This document shows, one piece after another, positions 44,125-54,595 of a stretch of DNA of 64,000 nucleotides. The position numbers and the translations under genes are program-made. Within the stretch, counting starts at the first letter, position 1. The number at the start of each line of letters is the position of its first letter. Below the pieces are notes generated by a model that was given only the letters and a program-made list of their open reading frames with translations, had not been told where the DNA came from and searched no databases. This DNA is from Nisaea sediminum (GTDB lineage: Bacteria > Pseudomonadota > Alphaproteobacteria > Thalassobaculales > Thalassobaculaceae). Where the stretch lies: positions 930,001-994,000 of the forward strand of contig NZ_JACZCQ010000006.1 in NCBI RefSeq assembly GCF_014904705.1, given 5' to 3'.

Positions 44125-44679
44125 ATGAAGCGGATCCTGACTGCCCTTGCCCTTTCCGCAGCCCTGTCGCCGCTGTCTTCCCTAGCGGTCTCGGCGCAGC
44201 CCTTCCAGCTCTATGAAGCCGTCGCCGCCGTGCGCGGACAATCCGTACCGAACGACGGTTTCGAGCACAGCCTTGCCAACGAGTACCGGCGTCTCGCGCT
44301 CTTCGAGGCGGACGACATGGTGGACTGGATCGATGCAGAGAAGTTCGCGCGGAAGACCCTCGCCTCGGCACGCGGTGAGACCGTGCCGCCCGAACGTTTG
44401 GAAGACTGGAAGCTCGGGGAGGCGCAACTGCCGGCCCTCAAATCCTCCCGGCACCGTCTGCTGCGGGCCTTCGAACGCGATGCGCGCATCCTTGCACCCC
44501 ATGCCTCGGCCCGTGCACAGGCGCAATTCGACTGCTGGGTCGAGCAGGCCGAGGAAGGCCATCAGACGGAACATATCGCGGCCTGCCGCGAGGGGTTCCT
44601 CGACGCCATGCTGGAGATCGACGCGACACTGGCGAATTACGAACTCGAGCGGATTGAGCGGGACTATCCGGCGAAATAG
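44125..44679 (+). CDS. Exported hypothetical protein
   Basis: 184 residues with a clear Sec signal peptide (MKRILTALALSAALSPLSSLAVSA, cut before QPF). The mature part is helical and charged, with two Cys (DCWVEQ and ACREGF) that could form a disulfide. ATG 44125 has GGAGGA five bases upstream. The layout recalls the helical region found before OmpA domains in some alphaproteobacterial outer-membrane lipoproteins, but no OmpA domain or lipobox is present. Function is unknown. It converges on ubiD with a two-base gap. Confidence 0.75.
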   Translation: MKRILTALALSAALSPLSSLAVSAQPFQLYEAVAAVRGQSVPNDGFEHSLANEYRRLALFEADDMVDWIDAEKFARKTLASARGETVPPERLEDWKLGEAQLPALKSSRHRLLRAFERDARILAPHASARAQAQFDCWVEQAEEGHQTEHIAACREGFLDAMLEIDATLANYELERIERDYPAK

Positions 44680-44680
44680 G

Positions 44681-46189
44681 CTACTTCCAGATCGCCTTGC
44701 CGCTGCCCGGCAACCCGAGCGAGGACCATTTCCGGTCGACCAGGTCGATGATCTCCTTGTCCATCCGGATCTCCTCGCCCCATTCCCGCTTGGTCTCGGG
44801 CGGCCATTTGTTGGTGGCGTCGAGGCCGATCTTGCCGCCGAGGCCTGATTCGGGACTGGCGAAGTCGAGATAGTCGATCGGCGTGTTCTCGATCATCGTC
44901 ACGTCCCGGACCGGGTCCATGCGGGTGGAGACCGCCCACATCACGTCCTTCCAATCGCGGGCGTTGATGTCGTCATCCACGACGATCAGCCATTTCGTGT
45001 ACATGAATTGCCGGAGATAGGACCAGGCGCCCATCATCACGCGCTTGGCGTGGCCCGGATAGGCCTTCTTCATGGAAATGACGGCGATCCGGTAGGAGCA
45101 GCCCTCCGGCGGCAGCCAGAAATCCACGATCTCCGGAAACTGTTGCTGGATCAGCGGAATGAAGACCTCGTTCAATCCCTCGCCGAGCACGGACGGCTCG
45201 TCCGGCGGACGGCCGGTGAAGGTGGTGAGGTAGACCGGATCGCGCCGCATGGTGATGGCGGAGACGTTGAAGACGGGGAACTTCTCGACCGAATTGTAAT
45301 AGCCGGTGTGGTCGCCGTAAGGCCCCTCGTCGCCATACTCGTCGAGCGAGACATGGCCTTCGATGACGATCTCCGCCTCGGCCGGGACCTTCAGCGGCAC
45401 CGTCCTGCAATCGACCAGATCGACCTTCTTGCCGCGCAGCAGGCCGGCGAACTGGTATTCGCTGAGCGTGTCCGGCACTGGCGTAACGGCGGCGAGGATG
45501 GTTCCGGGATCTGCGCCGATTACCACGGCCGCCGGAAGCGGCTCCGGCTTCTCGTTCTTCCAGCGCTGGTAATGCTGCGCCCCGCCGCGATGCTTCAGCC
45601 AGCGCATCAGCGTCCTGTCCCTGCCCAGCACCTGCATGCGGTAGATGCCAAGATTGAAATCGTCTTCCCTGCGTTTGCCCGGCCCCTTGGTCACGACCAG
45701 CGGCCAGGTGATCAGCGGCGCCGGCTCTCCCGGCCAGCAGCTCTGGATCGGCAGGCGGGAGAGATCGATCTCGTCTCCCTGCAGCACGACGTCCTGGCAC
45801 GGCCCGTAGCCGACCGTGCGCGGCTTCATCGCCATCACCGTCTTCAGCAGCGGCAGCATGTCGAGCGCCTCGCGCCAGCCGCCCGGCGGTTCCGGCTGAC
45901 GCAGGAAAGCCAGCGTCTCGCCGACCTCGCGCAGCTGTTCCGGCTCGCGGTCCATGCCCCAGGCGACCCGCTCGACCGTGCCGAAGAGATTGGCCAGTGC
46001 CGGCATCCCGTATTTGCGACCGTCCGGTCCGACGACATTCTCGAACAGCACCGCGGGGCCGTTCTCGGCCAGCAACCGCGTCTGGATCTCGGTCATCTCG
46101 AGGATCGGCGAGACCGGCTGGCTCACGCGATGCAGGCGTCCCTTGCTCTCGAGCTGAGCCATGAAATCGCGCAGGGATGAATAGGGCAT
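44681..46189 (-). CDS. ubiD: UbiD family decarboxylase (4-hydroxy-3-polyprenylbenzoate decarboxylase)
   Basis: 502-residue prenyl-FMN-dependent decarboxylase of ubiquinone synthesis. Metal and prenyl-FMN residues are visible in NLGIYRMQV and in [13 protein letters not shown] (catalytic Glu and metal Asp). The C-terminal [18 protein letters not shown] matches true UbiD proteins. Length is typical (E. coli UbiD is about 497). The flavin prenyltransferase UbiX is not in the window. Confidence 0.93.
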   Translation of the reverse strand: MPYSSLRDFMAQLESKGRLHRVSQPVSPILEMTEIQTRLLAENGPAVLFENVVGPDGRKYGMPALANLFGTVERVAWGMDREPEQLREVGETLAFLRQPEPPGGWREALDMLPLLKTVMAMKPRTVGYGPCQDVVLQGDEIDLSRLPIQSCWPGEPAPLITWPLVVTKGPGKRREDDFNLGIYRMQVLGRDRTLMRWLKHRGGAQHYQRWKNEKPEPLPAAVVIGADPGTILAAVTPVPDTLSEYQFAGLLRGKKVDLVDCRTVPLKVPAEAEIVIEGHVSLDEYGDEGPYGDHTGYYNSVEKFPVFNVSAITMRRDPVYLTTFTGRPPDEPSVLGEGLNEVFIPLIQQQFPEIVDFWLPPEGCSYRIAVISMKKAYPGHAKRVMMGAWSYLRQFMYTKWLIVVDDDINARDWKDVMWAVSTRMDPVRDVTMIENTPIDYLDFASPESGLGGKIGLDATNKWPPETKREWGEEIRMDKEIIDLVDRKWSSLGLPGSGKAIWK

Positions 46190-46353
46190 ATGGCACTCCG
46201 TCCGTCGGCCGCGTCGCCCGGCCGCCGGTCAGATATAGCGGCGCGAAGTGCCATCGGCCAGCGGGGAGCGCATCCGGACGATGTTGCGCCGCGATTGCGA
46301 GCGATTGCCGTCAGGGGTATACCGTCCCCAGAAATTCGGCACGGAGATTCCTC

Positions 46354-46728
46354 ATGGCCTTCTGGGTTATCGGCGGCGAATATACCGACACTTCCTTCAC
46401 GCATATCAAGGGCGGCGACGCGGAAACCAAGATCGGTCCGTTCCCCGACTACGAGAGCGCGAAGTCAGTCTGGGGCAAGCTTGCCTGGGAACATGTGGAC
46501 GACGCGCATACTCGCTACCGGATCTGGGACGATGGATCGGAGCAGTTCTGGGTCGTCGGCGGAACCTACAAGTCGACCGATTTCAGCGAGACGATCGACG
46601 GTTCGCCGGAAAACCGGATCGGTCCGTTCGACAGCTACGAGGCGGCAAAGGCGGAGTGGCAGAAGCGCGCCTGGGAAAGTGTCGACGACGCGCATACCCG
46701 CTACCGCATCGAAAAAGTCAGCGGCTGA
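46354..46728 (+). CDS. DUF4170 protein with two tandem repeats
   Basis: 124 residues made of two copies of a ~60-residue DUF4170 unit. Each runs FWVIGG/FWVVGG, then a T-D/S-x-F segment, a KIGPF or RIGPF core, a Y-E-S/A-A-K turn and an ending VDDAHTRYRI. DUF4170 genes in alphaproteobacteria usually encode a single unit and lie near pmbA and lipid A genes; function is unknown. ATG 46354 has GGAG seven bases upstream. Three paralogous ~141-residue genes follow at once (first gap six bases). Confidence 0.85.
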   Translation: MAFWVIGGEYTDTSFTHIKGGDAETKIGPFPDYESAKSVWGKLAWEHVDDAHTRYRIWDDGSEQFWVVGGTYKSTDFSETIDGSPENRIGPFDSYEAAKAEWQKRAWESVDDAHTRYRIEKVSG

Positions 46729-46734
46729 GCCATC

Positions 46735-47160
46735 GTGCCCGAATACGCCCCGCATGGGAATTACGAGATCTGGCTCGACCCGGAACATGATCAGGTGATC
46801 CAGGTCGCCGCGTCGGGGTCGGTCAATCTCGAAATGCTGCTGATCCACAATGCCAGGAGCAACGAGATCGTCGAGGGCTTTCGGGGGCAGCCATACGGAA
46901 TGGTCTGCGATTTCGGCAGTGGCATGATCATGACCCCGGAGGCGGAGGACGCCTGGGTCAGGAGCGCGGCCAGCCGCGTTGCCAGGGGGTGGAGCTGCGT
47001 CGCATTCTATTTTGACGAATCCGCCGACTACAAGTCGCTCGTCAAGGCGCAGGTGACACGGGTCTACGAGGGTGTTGGAGTCCCCTGGTTCGAGGCAGCA
47101 GACGCAGAGGACGCGATGGCATGGGTCCTCGAACGTCTCGATCACGTGGCGAAAGAATGA
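46735..47160 (+). CDS. Tandem paralogue family (STAS-like?), member 1
   Basis: 141-residue protein, first of three adjacent paralogues. The shared pattern is HGxYxI near residue 7, GSVN then a helix, a GQPYG/GQPFA turn near residue 52, an A-x-R-V-A-x-G strand around 81, and YExxGxPW with an A-x-x-W end. Alternating strands and helices suggest an alpha/beta fold like the SpoIIAA-like/STAS proteins. That is inference, and I do not know a function. The GTG start lies six bases after the DUF4170 stop with no clear ribosome site, so translation may be coupled. This copy is the most diverged of the three. Confidence 0.72.
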   Translation: MPEYAPHGNYEIWLDPEHDQVIQVAASGSVNLEMLLIHNARSNEIVEGFRGQPYGMVCDFGSGMIMTPEAEDAWVRSAASRVARGWSCVAFYFDESADYKSLVKAQVTRVYEGVGVPWFEAADAEDAMAWVLERLDHVAKE

Positions 47161-47226
47161 TTTATTCTAAATACTGAGTTCAGTGATGGTCGCCGCTCCG
47201 ACATTTGCGGCATTGGAGTCCATGGT

Positions 47227-47652
47227 TTGCCCGGGTTCAGACAGCATGGAGAGTATCGTCTGGAATGCGACGGCTATATCCTGAAGCTCGACGCATCCGG
47301 TCAGGTGAACCAGGAAACCATCGCTGCCTATGCGCGCGACGTGCTGGATCGGATCCGGAGCTTCGAGGGCGAGCCTTTCGCAATCTATTCCGCCTACGAT
47401 CCCCAGGTTCTTCTGACACATGATGCGGAAGCCACGCTCCGAAACAACATCGGGGCCAGGATAGCGGCCGGAATGTGCGCGGCGGCACTGAATCTCAGCC
47501 AATCCGACTATCGGCTCACCGTGGCGGGGCAAATCGGAGGTCTCTACGACGAGTTCGGTCTCCCGTGGCGTGAGTTCGAGAGTTACGAGGAAGCAAAGCC
47601 ATGGCTCGAAGATCAGATATCGCAAGCCAGCTCGAAGCGCGCTAAGTCCTGA
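47227..47652 (+). CDS. Tandem paralogue family (STAS-like?), member 2
   Basis: 141 residues, same length as its neighbours. It shares HGEYRLE at residue 7, the GQVNQET helix, GEPFAIY, RIAAGMCAAALNLS, IGGLYDEFGLPW and AKPWLEDQI with member 3. The TTG at 47227 is the best start: GGAG stands eight bases upstream and the product then aligns with the other two from the first residues. No membrane segment or signal peptide. The function is unknown. Confidence 0.75.
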   Translation: MPGFRQHGEYRLECDGYILKLDASGQVNQETIAAYARDVLDRIRSFEGEPFAIYSAYDPQVLLTHDAEATLRNNIGARIAAGMCAAALNLSQSDYRLTVAGQIGGLYDEFGLPWREFESYEEAKPWLEDQISQASSKRAKS

Positions 47653-47687
47653 TCCAGCTTTTATAATTTGCTCTTGCCGGCACCTCT

Positions 47688-47708
47688 AAAAATTGTATTG
47701 CAATTTTT
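47688..47708. promoter_or_regulatory. AT-rich dyad between paralogues 2 and 3
   Basis: Perfect inverted repeat AAAAATTG (47688-47695), five bases, CAATTTTT (47701-47708). It could end the transcript of member 2 or be an operator for member 3, which has a plausible -10 (TATAAA) just upstream of its GGAGG site. Confidence 0.45.
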
Positions 47709-47762
47709 CGCCTGCCGCTCTCTTTTCTTGAACAAGTTAAGTATAAATGCGGAGGCGCGGGC

Positions 47763-48188
47763 GTGCGGGACTTTGAACCTCACGGTGATTACCGCATCGA
47801 AATGGACGGCCGGATCTTCAAAGTATGTGTTGAAGGAACGGCAAATCGGGAACGTATGGAGGTCTACGCGCGGGACATGGACTCGCGTGTGGATGAATTG
47901 CGCGGACAGCCTTTCGCGCAGTATCTCGACTATGTCACCGACGCATTGCTGATCGACGAGTCGATCACGCGCCTGAAAGAGAGCCTTGCGGAGAGGGTGG
48001 CAAAGGGAATGTGCGCCATCGCCTTCAATCTGACCAAGGTTACCGCTCCGAGCGTAACCTCCGCGCAGATCAGCGCGATCTACGACGAGATCGGTCTGCC
48101 GTGGCTGCAGGTCGAGAATTACTGTGCCGCGCGGTCCTGGCTCCAGGCCCGGATCGAGGACGCGGACCGGGCGGCAGGGCGGCGCTAG
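47763..48188 (+). CDS. Tandem paralogue family (STAS-like?), member 3
   Basis: 141 residues, closest to member 2. Shared blocks are HGDYRIEMDG, GTANRERMEVYARD, LRGQPFAQY, ERVAKGMCAIAFNL and ISAIYDEIGLPW with a final ARSWLQ. The GTG at 47763 has GGAGG seven bases upstream. A separate AT-rich upstream region with a dyad suggests its own promoter. The conserved Cys in GMCA is common to members 2 and 3; member 1 has Cys two residues later (GWSCVA). Confidence 0.75.
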   Translation: MRDFEPHGDYRIEMDGRIFKVCVEGTANRERMEVYARDMDSRVDELRGQPFAQYLDYVTDALLIDESITRLKESLAERVAKGMCAIAFNLTKVTAPSVTSAQISAIYDEIGLPWLQVENYCAARSWLQARIEDADRAAGRR

Positions 48189-48320
48189 GACGCCGAGGCG
48201 CCGCGCGGCGGCGTCAAGTTTTCGCAGACACGGATATCCGCCAACTCACCGCTTGCCGTGGCGGTGGCGCTTCCATTACTTTGCCGCACCGCAAAACCCC
48301 AATGATGCGAGCGCGTTTAC

Positions 48321-49244
48321 ATGTCGACACACGGCGAAGCGGTTCCGCGAACCGACTTTCAGTCTCTGATCCTGACCTTGCAGAGCTATTGGGCCAGCAA
48401 GGGATGCGTGATCCTGCAGCCTTACGACATGGAAGTCGGCGCCGGTACCTTCCACCCGGCGACGACGCTGCGCTCGCTCGGTCCGGACGAGATCTGGAAG
48501 GCGGCCTATGTGCAGCCCTCCCGCCGTCCGACCGACGGCCGCTATGGCGAGAACCCGAACCGGCTGCAGCATTATTACCAGTTCCAGGTGCTGGTGAAGC
48601 CGTCCCCCGCGGACAGCCAGGAGCTCTATCTCGGCTCGCTGAAGGCGATCGGCCTCGACCCGATGGATCATGACATCCGCTTCGTCGAGGACGACTGGGA
48701 AAGCCCGACGCTCGGCGCCTGGGGGCTCGGCTGGGAGGTCTGGTGCGACGGGATGGAAATCTCGCAATACACCTATTTCCAGCAGGTCGGCGGCATCGAC
48801 TGCGATCCGGTTCCGCTGGAGCTGACCTACGGCCTCGAACGCATCGCGACCTACATCCAGGGCGTGGATTCGATCTACGACCTCGACTGGGACGGCGTGC
48901 CGAAGGATCAGGGCGGCAAGACCTACGCCGACATCTACAAGCAGGCCGAACGGGAATTCTCCACCTGGAACTTCGAGATCGCGGATACCGAGACCCTGTT
49001 CCAGCACTTCAAGGATGCCGAAGCGGAATGCGAGCGCATTCTCTCCGATGACCGGCCGCTGCCGCTTCCGGCCTATGACCAGTGCATGAAAGCGAGCCAC
49101 GTCTTCAACCTGCTGGACGCGCGCGGCGTGATCAGTGTCACCGAACGCCAGGCCTATATCGGCCGGGTGCGGGCGCTGGCGAAGAGCTGCTGCGAGCGCT
49201 GGGTCGAGGCGGGCAAGGCCCAGAAGGAGGCCGCGAATGTCTGA
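48321..49244 (+). CDS. glyQ: Glycyl-tRNA synthetase alpha subunit
   Basis: 307-residue class II catalytic subunit of the bacterial alpha2beta2 glycyl-tRNA synthetase. Motif 2 region has [17 protein letters not shown], and [14 protein letters not shown] is the glycine/ATP site. Length is standard. It overlaps glyS by eight bases. 48189-48320 upstream holds the promoter; I see no T-box leader. Confidence 0.96.
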   Translation: MSTHGEAVPRTDFQSLILTLQSYWASKGCVILQPYDMEVGAGTFHPATTLRSLGPDEIWKAAYVQPSRRPTDGRYGENPNRLQHYYQFQVLVKPSPADSQELYLGSLKAIGLDPMDHDIRFVEDDWESPTLGAWGLGWEVWCDGMEISQYTYFQQVGGIDCDPVPLELTYGLERIATYIQGVDSIYDLDWDGVPKDQGGKTYADIYKQAEREFSTWNFEIADTETLFQHFKDAEAECERILSDDRPLPLPAYDQCMKASHVFNLLDARGVISVTERQAYIGRVRALAKSCCERWVEAGKAQKEAANV

Positions 49245-51303
49245 GCTTCTCGTCGAACTGTTCAGCGAGGAAATCCCCGCCCGCATGCAGAAGAAGGCGG
49301 CGGACGACCTGCTCCAGCTGCTGACGGACAAGTTGAAGAAGGCCGGTCTCGAATACAGCTCGGCCGTCTCCCACGTGACGCCGCGCCGTCTGGTCGCGGT
49401 GATCGACGGCCTGCCGGAGAAGCAGCCGGACACGCGCGAGGAACGCCGCGGCCCGAAGGCGGATGCGCCGGAGAAAGCCCTTGAGGGCTTCCTCGGGTCC
49501 GTCGGCCTGACGCTGGAGCAGTGCGAAAAGCGGGAAACCCCGAAAGGAACCTTCCTCTACGCCGTGGTCGAGACCAAAGGCGCGGAGACCAAGGCCGTGC
49601 TGCCAGGCATCGTCGCCGATGCGGTGAAGGACTTTGCCTGGCCGAAAAGCATGCGCTGGGGCCGTCACGCCTTCCGCTGGGTCCGCCCGATGCATGGCGT
49701 GCTGGCGGTGTTCGGCGGTGAGACGCTCGCGGGCGCGATCGACCTCGGCGGTGGCGAGCTGACCTTCGGCAACCAGACCAAGGGCCATCGTTTCCTTGCG
49801 CCGGATGCCTTCACGGTGACGGATTTTGCCGATTACGCGGCCAAACTCCGTGCCGCCTACGTGATCGTCGACCGCGAGGAGCGGAAGCAGATCATCATGG
49901 ACGGCGCGACCGCGCTGGCCAAGGCAGAGAACCTGACGCTGAAGCCGGATCTGGGCCTGCTCGAGGAGGTCTGCGGTCTCGTCGAATGGCCGGTGCCGGT
50001 GATGGGCCGGATCGACGAGGCCTTCATGGATGTGCCCGCGGAAGCGCTGGTCACCTCGATGCGGAGCCATCAGAAATATTTCTCCGCCGAGACCGCCGAC
50101 GGCAGCCTCGCCGCGCGCTTCATCACCGTTTCCAACATGAAGGCGGACGCGAAGCGCGATGCGACGATCCGGGCCGGCAACGAGAAGGTGCTGCGTGCCC
50201 GTCTCTCCGACGCCAAGTTCTTCTGGGACCAGGACCGCGCGGTGAAGCTGGAAAGCCGCCGGGTCAAGCTCTCGGACATCCTGTTCTACCAGAAGCTCGG
50301 CACCGTCGCCGACAAGGTCGCGCGGCTGGAAAAGCTGGCCGCCTGGCTCGCGGGTCATGTCCCCGGCGCCGATGCCGGCAAGGCGCGGCGCGCCGCCGCA
50401 CTCTGCAAGGCGGATCTCGTGACCGAGATGGTCGGCGAGTTCCCGGAGCTGCAGGGCATCATGGGCCGCTATTACGCGCTGCATGACGGCGAGGCGCCGG
50501 AAGTGGCCGACGCGATCGCCGATCACTATTCCCCGCAGGGCCCGAACGACCGTTGTCCGACCGCGCCGGAGAGCGTCGTCGTGGCGCTGGCCGACAAGAT
50601 CGACACGCTCGCCGGTTTCTTTGCCATCGACGAGAAACCGACCGGCTCGAAGGATCCCTTCGCGCTCCGCCGCGCGGCGCTCGGTGTGATCCGGTTGATC
50701 GTCGAGAACAAGCTGCGCTTGCCGCTCGGCGAGGCCTTCGCCGAGGCGGCCGGTCTCTATCAGGGGCTAGGGGCGCCGGAGGGCATTCTCGATTTCTTCG
50801 CCGACCGTCTGAAGGTGCATCTGCGTGAAGGGGGCGTGCGGCACGATCTCGTTTCCGCGGTCTTCGCCCTCGGCGGTGAGGACGATCTGGTGCGTCTGCT
50901 TGCCCGCGTCGAGGCGCTGCAATCGGTGCTCTCCACCGAGGACGGCGCGAACCTGCTCGCGGGCGTGCGCCGGGCCGGCAATATCGTGAAGGCGGAAGAG
51001 AAGAAGGACGGCATGTCCTACGACGGCGCTCCGGACGAGGGCCTGCTGGATCAGGCCGAGGAGAAGGCGCTGTCGCAGTCCCTCGTGATCGCCGAGCAAG
51101 GTGCCGACAAGGCGCTCGCGGCGGAGGATTTCGAGGGCGCGATGGCGGCGATTGCCGGATTGCGCGGTCCGGTCGACGCTTTCTTCGACAAGGTCACGGT
51201 CAATGCCGATGACGCGTCTGTCCGGAAGAACCGGTTGGCGCTTCTGGCCCGGGTCGGGGCGACGGCTAACAGGATTGCGGATTTCTCCCAGATAGAGGGA
51301 TAG
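49237..51303 (+). CDS. glyS: Glycyl-tRNA synthetase beta subunit
   Basis: 688-residue tRNA-binding subunit of the alpha2beta2 enzyme. It begins [18 protein letters not shown], has the KSMRWG and [10 protein letters not shown] motifs of the B3/B4-like part and an HD-like region, and ends in an anticodon-binding helical domain. ATG 49237 is preceded by AGGAGG within the glyQ end. ppdK follows after 10 bp. Confidence 0.96.
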   Translation: MSELLVELFSEEIPARMQKKAADDLLQLLTDKLKKAGLEYSSAVSHVTPRRLVAVIDGLPEKQPDTREERRGPKADAPEKALEGFLGSVGLTLEQCEKRETPKGTFLYAVVETKGAETKAVLPGIVADAVKDFAWPKSMRWGRHAFRWVRPMHGVLAVFGGETLAGAIDLGGGELTFGNQTKGHRFLAPDAFTVTDFADYAAKLRAAYVIVDREERKQIIMDGATALAKAENLTLKPDLGLLEEVCGLVEWPVPVMGRIDEAFMDVPAEALVTSMRSHQKYFSAETADGSLAARFITVSNMKADAKRDATIRAGNEKVLRARLSDAKFFWDQDRAVKLESRRVKLSDILFYQKLGTVADKVARLEKLAAWLAGHVPGADAGKARRAAALCKADLVTEMVGEFPELQGIMGRYYALHDGEAPEVADAIADHYSPQGPNDRCPTAPESVVVALADKIDTLAGFFAIDEKPTGSKDPFALRRAALGVIRLIVENKLRLPLGEAFAEAAGLYQGLGAPEGILDFFADRLKVHLREGGVRHDLVSAVFALGGEDDLVRLLARVEALQSVLSTEDGANLLAGVRRAGNIVKAEEKKDGMSYDGAPDEGLLDQAEEKALSQSLVIAEQGADKALAAEDFEGAMAAIAGLRGPVDAFFDKVTVNADDASVRKNRLALLARVGATANRIADFSQIEG

Positions 51304-51313
51304 CGACGGCGTG

Positions 51314-53968
51314 ATGGAAAAGTGGATCTACACATTCGGGGAGGGCGCTGCGGAAGGCTCTGCCGGTATGGTGGATCTGCTGGGGACCAAGGGTGCCAAT
51401 CTCGCCGAGATGAGCGTCATCGGACTGCCGGTGCCACCCGGCTTCACCATCGCGACCGGCGTCTGCGCCTATTATCACAGCCATGACGACAGTTTCCCTC
51501 CGGAGCTGGAAGAGGCCGTGCGCGACGCACTCGGCAAGCTCGAGGCGGCCCGAGGGCGGAAGTTCGGCGACCCCGCCAATCCGCTGCTCGTCTCCGTGCG
51601 CTCCGGCGGCGCGGCCTCGATGCCGGGAATGATGGATACCGTCCTCAATCTCGGGCTCAACGACGCGGTGGTCGAAGGGCTCGCCGAGAAAACCGGCGAC
51701 CGCCGCTTCGCCTACGACTGCTACCGTCGTTTCATCCAGATGTATGGCGAGGTGGTACTGGATATCGACAGTTTCCTGTTCGAGGAAACCGGCGACGAGA
51801 TCAAGGAAGATCATGGGGCGGCCTTCGAGCGGGATCTGACCGCCGACGTCTTTGTGGAAATGGCGCGGCGCTTCAAGGAGATCGTGAAAGCTGAAACCGG
51901 CGAACCGTTTCCCGAAACTCCGGAAACACAGCTCTGGGGCGCCATCGGCGGGGTCATCCGTTCGTGGAACAACCAGCGCGCGGTGATCTACCGGACGCTG
52001 CACAATATCCCGAGCGATCTCGGCACCGCCGTCACCGTGCAGGCCATGGTGTTCGGCAATCGCGGCGAGCGGAGCGTCACCGGTGTTGCCTTCACCCGCA
52101 ATCCCTCGACCGGGGTGAAGGAGCCTTACGGGGAATACCTCCCCAATGCGCAGGGCGAGGATGTCGTGGCCGGTCTGCGCACCCCGCTGCCGCTGGTCGA
52201 GAGTTCGGCACACGCCGAGGCCGGGGAGGCGGTATCGCTGCAGGAGCATGCACCGGAGCTGTTCGACAACCTGCTGGCGCTCTGCGACCGGCTCGAGCGG
52301 CATTACGGCGACGTGCAGGACATCGAATTCACCGTCGAGGAAGGCAAGCTCTTCCTGCTGCAGACGCGGCCGGCCAAGCGCACGGTCGAGGCCGGTCTGA
52401 AGATCGCCGTCGACATGCACCGCGAGGGCCTGATCAGCCGCGAGCAGGCGGTAATGCGGGTCAATCCGGACGATCTCGACAGCCTGCTCTATCCCTCTGT
52501 CGATCCCGCGGCGAAGGCCCGTCCGATCGCCCGCGGCCTCCCGGCCTCCCCGGGCGCGGCGAGCGGCATTGCGGTGTTCGATCCGGACGACGCGATCCGC
52601 CGCGCCCGCGACGGCGAGGACGTGATCCTGGTCCGCAAGGAGACCAGTCCGAACGATATCCACGGCATGCATGCGGCGGTCGGTATCGTCACCGCGCGCG
52701 GCGGGCTCACCAGCCACGCGGCGGTGGTTGCGCGCGGCATGGGACGGCCCTGCATCTGCGGCGCCAGCGGCGTGCGGATCGCCTCCGATCTCGCCTCCTT
52801 CACCGCCGGCGACGTGACGGTAAGAGACGGCGACGAGATCACCCTCGACGGCACCGGCGGCGGGATCTATCTCGGCCGGATTCCGACCGTTGAGCCGACG
52901 CTCTCGGAAGACCTGAGGACCCTGGTCGGCTGGGCGGACGAGATCCGGCACCTCGCCGTCCGGGCCAATGTCGAAACTATGGAAGATGCGAGCGCGGCAC
53001 GCCGCTATGGTGCCGACGGTATCGGCCTGGTAGCCACCGAGCATACTTTCTTCGCGCCCGCCCGCATCATGACGGTGCGCGAGCTGACGCTGGCGCGCAA
53101 CGAGCGCGAGCGCCGCCCGTCGCTCGACCGACTGCTGCCGCTGCAGCGCGCCGATTTCACCCGGCTGTTCCGCGAGTTGCGCGGTTTCCCCGTGGCAGTA
53201 CGCCTGCTCGATCCGCCGCTCGACGAGGTGCTGCCGGAGACCGACAAGGATTATCAGGAGACCTCAGAGGCGCTCGGGCTGCCGGTGGAGGCGGTGCGTA
53301 AGAGGGTCGCCGCGGTGCGCCAGATCGTGCCGGTGCTCGGCCATCGCGGCTGCCGCCTCGCGATCTCCTATCCCGAGATCACCGAGATGCAGGTCCGCGC
53401 CATGTTCGAGGCGGCGAGCGCGGTGATGCAGGAATTCGGCGAGACCGTGACGCTGGAGATCACCGTACCGCTGGTCGTCGGCAAGCGTGAGTTCGACTTC
53501 GTCCGCGTTATCGTCGACCGCGTCGCTGCAGACGTGGAACAGGAGACTGGCTGTACGATCAATTACCTCGTCGGTACCCTGATCGAGCTGCCCCGGGCGG
53601 CGCTCCGGGCCGGCGAGATCGCCAAGAGCGCCGACTTCTTCAGCTTCGGCACCGACGACCTGACCCGTACGGTCTTCGGCATGTCGCGCGACGACGCCGA
53701 TGCGTTCCTGACCACCTACATGAACAATTCCGTCGTCGATCTCGACCCGTTCGTGACCCTCGATATCGAGGGTGTCGGAGAACTGGTGCGGATCGCGACC
53801 GAGCGCGGCCGGGCCGAGAACAAGGATTTGCTGATCGGCATTTGCGGCGAGCATGGCGGCGATGCCAAGACCGTCCGGTTCTGCCACTCGATCGGCCTCG
53901 ATTATGTTTCCTGCGCGCCGAACCGCCTGCCGGTCGCCCGCATCGCCGCCGCTCAGGCCTCGATCTGA
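51314..53968 (+). CDS. ppdK: Pyruvate, phosphate dikinase
   Basis: 884-residue enzyme interconverting pyruvate and PEP. The N-terminal ATP-grasp domain starts with GTKGANLAEM, and SVRSGGAASMPGMMDTVLN is typical. The swivelling domain holds the phospho-His in GLTSHAAVVARGMG, and the C-terminal PEP domain has the catalytic Cys in GICGEHGGD. An in-frame GTG three bases earlier (51311) could add one residue. It is probably co-transcribed with glyQS, an order common in alphaproteobacteria. It is convergent with the TetR gene. Confidence 0.96.
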   Translation: MEKWIYTFGEGAAEGSAGMVDLLGTKGANLAEMSVIGLPVPPGFTIATGVCAYYHSHDDSFPPELEEAVRDALGKLEAARGRKFGDPANPLLVSVRSGGAASMPGMMDTVLNLGLNDAVVEGLAEKTGDRRFAYDCYRRFIQMYGEVVLDIDSFLFEETGDEIKEDHGAAFERDLTADVFVEMARRFKEIVKAETGEPFPETPETQLWGAIGGVIRSWNNQRAVIYRTLHNIPSDLGTAVTVQAMVFGNRGERSVTGVAFTRNPSTGVKEPYGEYLPNAQGEDVVAGLRTPLPLVESSAHAEAGEAVSLQEHAPELFDNLLALCDRLERHYGDVQDIEFTVEEGKLFLLQTRPAKRTVEAGLKIAVDMHREGLISREQAVMRVNPDDLDSLLYPSVDPAAKARPIARGLPASPGAASGIAVFDPDDAIRRARDGEDVILVRKETSPNDIHGMHAAVGIVTARGGLTSHAAVVARGMGRPCICGASGVRIASDLASFTAGDVTVRDGDEITLDGTGGGIYLGRIPTVEPTLSEDLRTLVGWADEIRHLAVRANVETMEDASAARRYGADGIGLVATEHTFFAPARIMTVRELTLARNERERRPSLDRLLPLQRADFTRLFRELRGFPVAVRLLDPPLDEVLPETDKDYQETSEALGLPVEAVRKRVAAVRQIVPVLGHRGCRLAISYPEITEMQVRAMFEAASAVMQEFGETVTLEITVPLVVGKREFDFVRVIVDRVAADVEQETGCTINYLVGTLIELPRAALRAGEIAKSADFFSFGTDDLTRTVFGMSRDDADAFLTTYMNNSVVDLDPFVTLDIEGVGELVRIATERGRAENKDLLIGICGEHGGDAKTVRFCHSIGLDYVSCAPNRLPVARIAAAQASI

Positions 53969-53986
53969 TCGGCTCAGCCTGAGGCC

Positions 53987-54568
53987 CTATGCCGGCCAGG
54001 CGCGCATCGCCATCTCGACCACCTTCCGGAGCTGTTCGCGGCTGGCGCCGGAACTTGCTTGCACGGACATGCCGTGCTGCACCGTGCTGATGAACTGCGC
54101 CAGCACTTCCGGATCGGTCCCGGGTGGCAGACGTCCATCCCGGCACTCCTCTTCGAAGCGTTTCCTGATACGGTCGCTGAAGGCTTCACGGATCTGGACC
54201 ATCTCCTGGCGTACACGCTCCGTATTGTCGCCGACGGCGAGCGCGCTCTGCACCGCCATACAGCCCAGTGGGTGGCAGTCGTCGGTGAGAATGTCGGCGG
54301 AGTCATAGAGCAGCCGCTCGACCATTTCTCGCGCAGTTGGCGCCTTCAGAGCCTCATCGATATAGCGGTTCTTCATGGCCACGTAGCGGGCCACGGATTT
54401 CTGAAACAGCTCTTCCTTGTTGCCGAAAGTGGCATAGAGGCTGGGCCGGTTGATGCCCATCACCTCAGTCAGGCGCGAAATTGAGGTGCCCTCGTATCCA
54501 GCGCGCCAGAACTCTTCCAGTGCTTTCTCAAGTGCGGCTTCCTCGCAGAATTTGCGCGGCCGGCTCAT
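53987..54568 (-). CDS. TetR/AcrR family repressor
   Basis: 193-residue regulator. The N-terminal helix-turn-helix runs through GYEGTSISRLTEVMGINRPSLYATFGNKEEL. The C-terminal ligand domain has a CHPLGCMAVQSAL segment with two Cys. It is divergent from the RND pump genes. Two copies of a TGTACCGATTGGTA-type site stand in the intergenic region, one 28 bp before its own start and one before the pump adaptor, so it most likely represses both. Confidence 0.92.
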   Translation of the reverse strand: MSRPRKFCEEAALEKALEEFWRAGYEGTSISRLTEVMGINRPSLYATFGNKEELFQKSVARYVAMKNRYIDEALKAPTAREMVERLLYDSADILTDDCHPLGCMAVQSALAVGDNTERVRQEMVQIREAFSDRIRKRFEEECRDGRLPPGTDPEVLAQFISTVQHGMSVQASSGASREQLRKVVEMAMRAWPA

Positions 54569-54595
54569 GATTCTGTTTCCTCCGAAATATTTTTT

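Noticed and set aside
53950-53986. Hairpin between convergent ppdK and tetR (CTCAGGC with GCCTGAG)
   Set aside because: Long 18-base loop, overlap with the ppdK stop and no T run; too weak to call a terminator.
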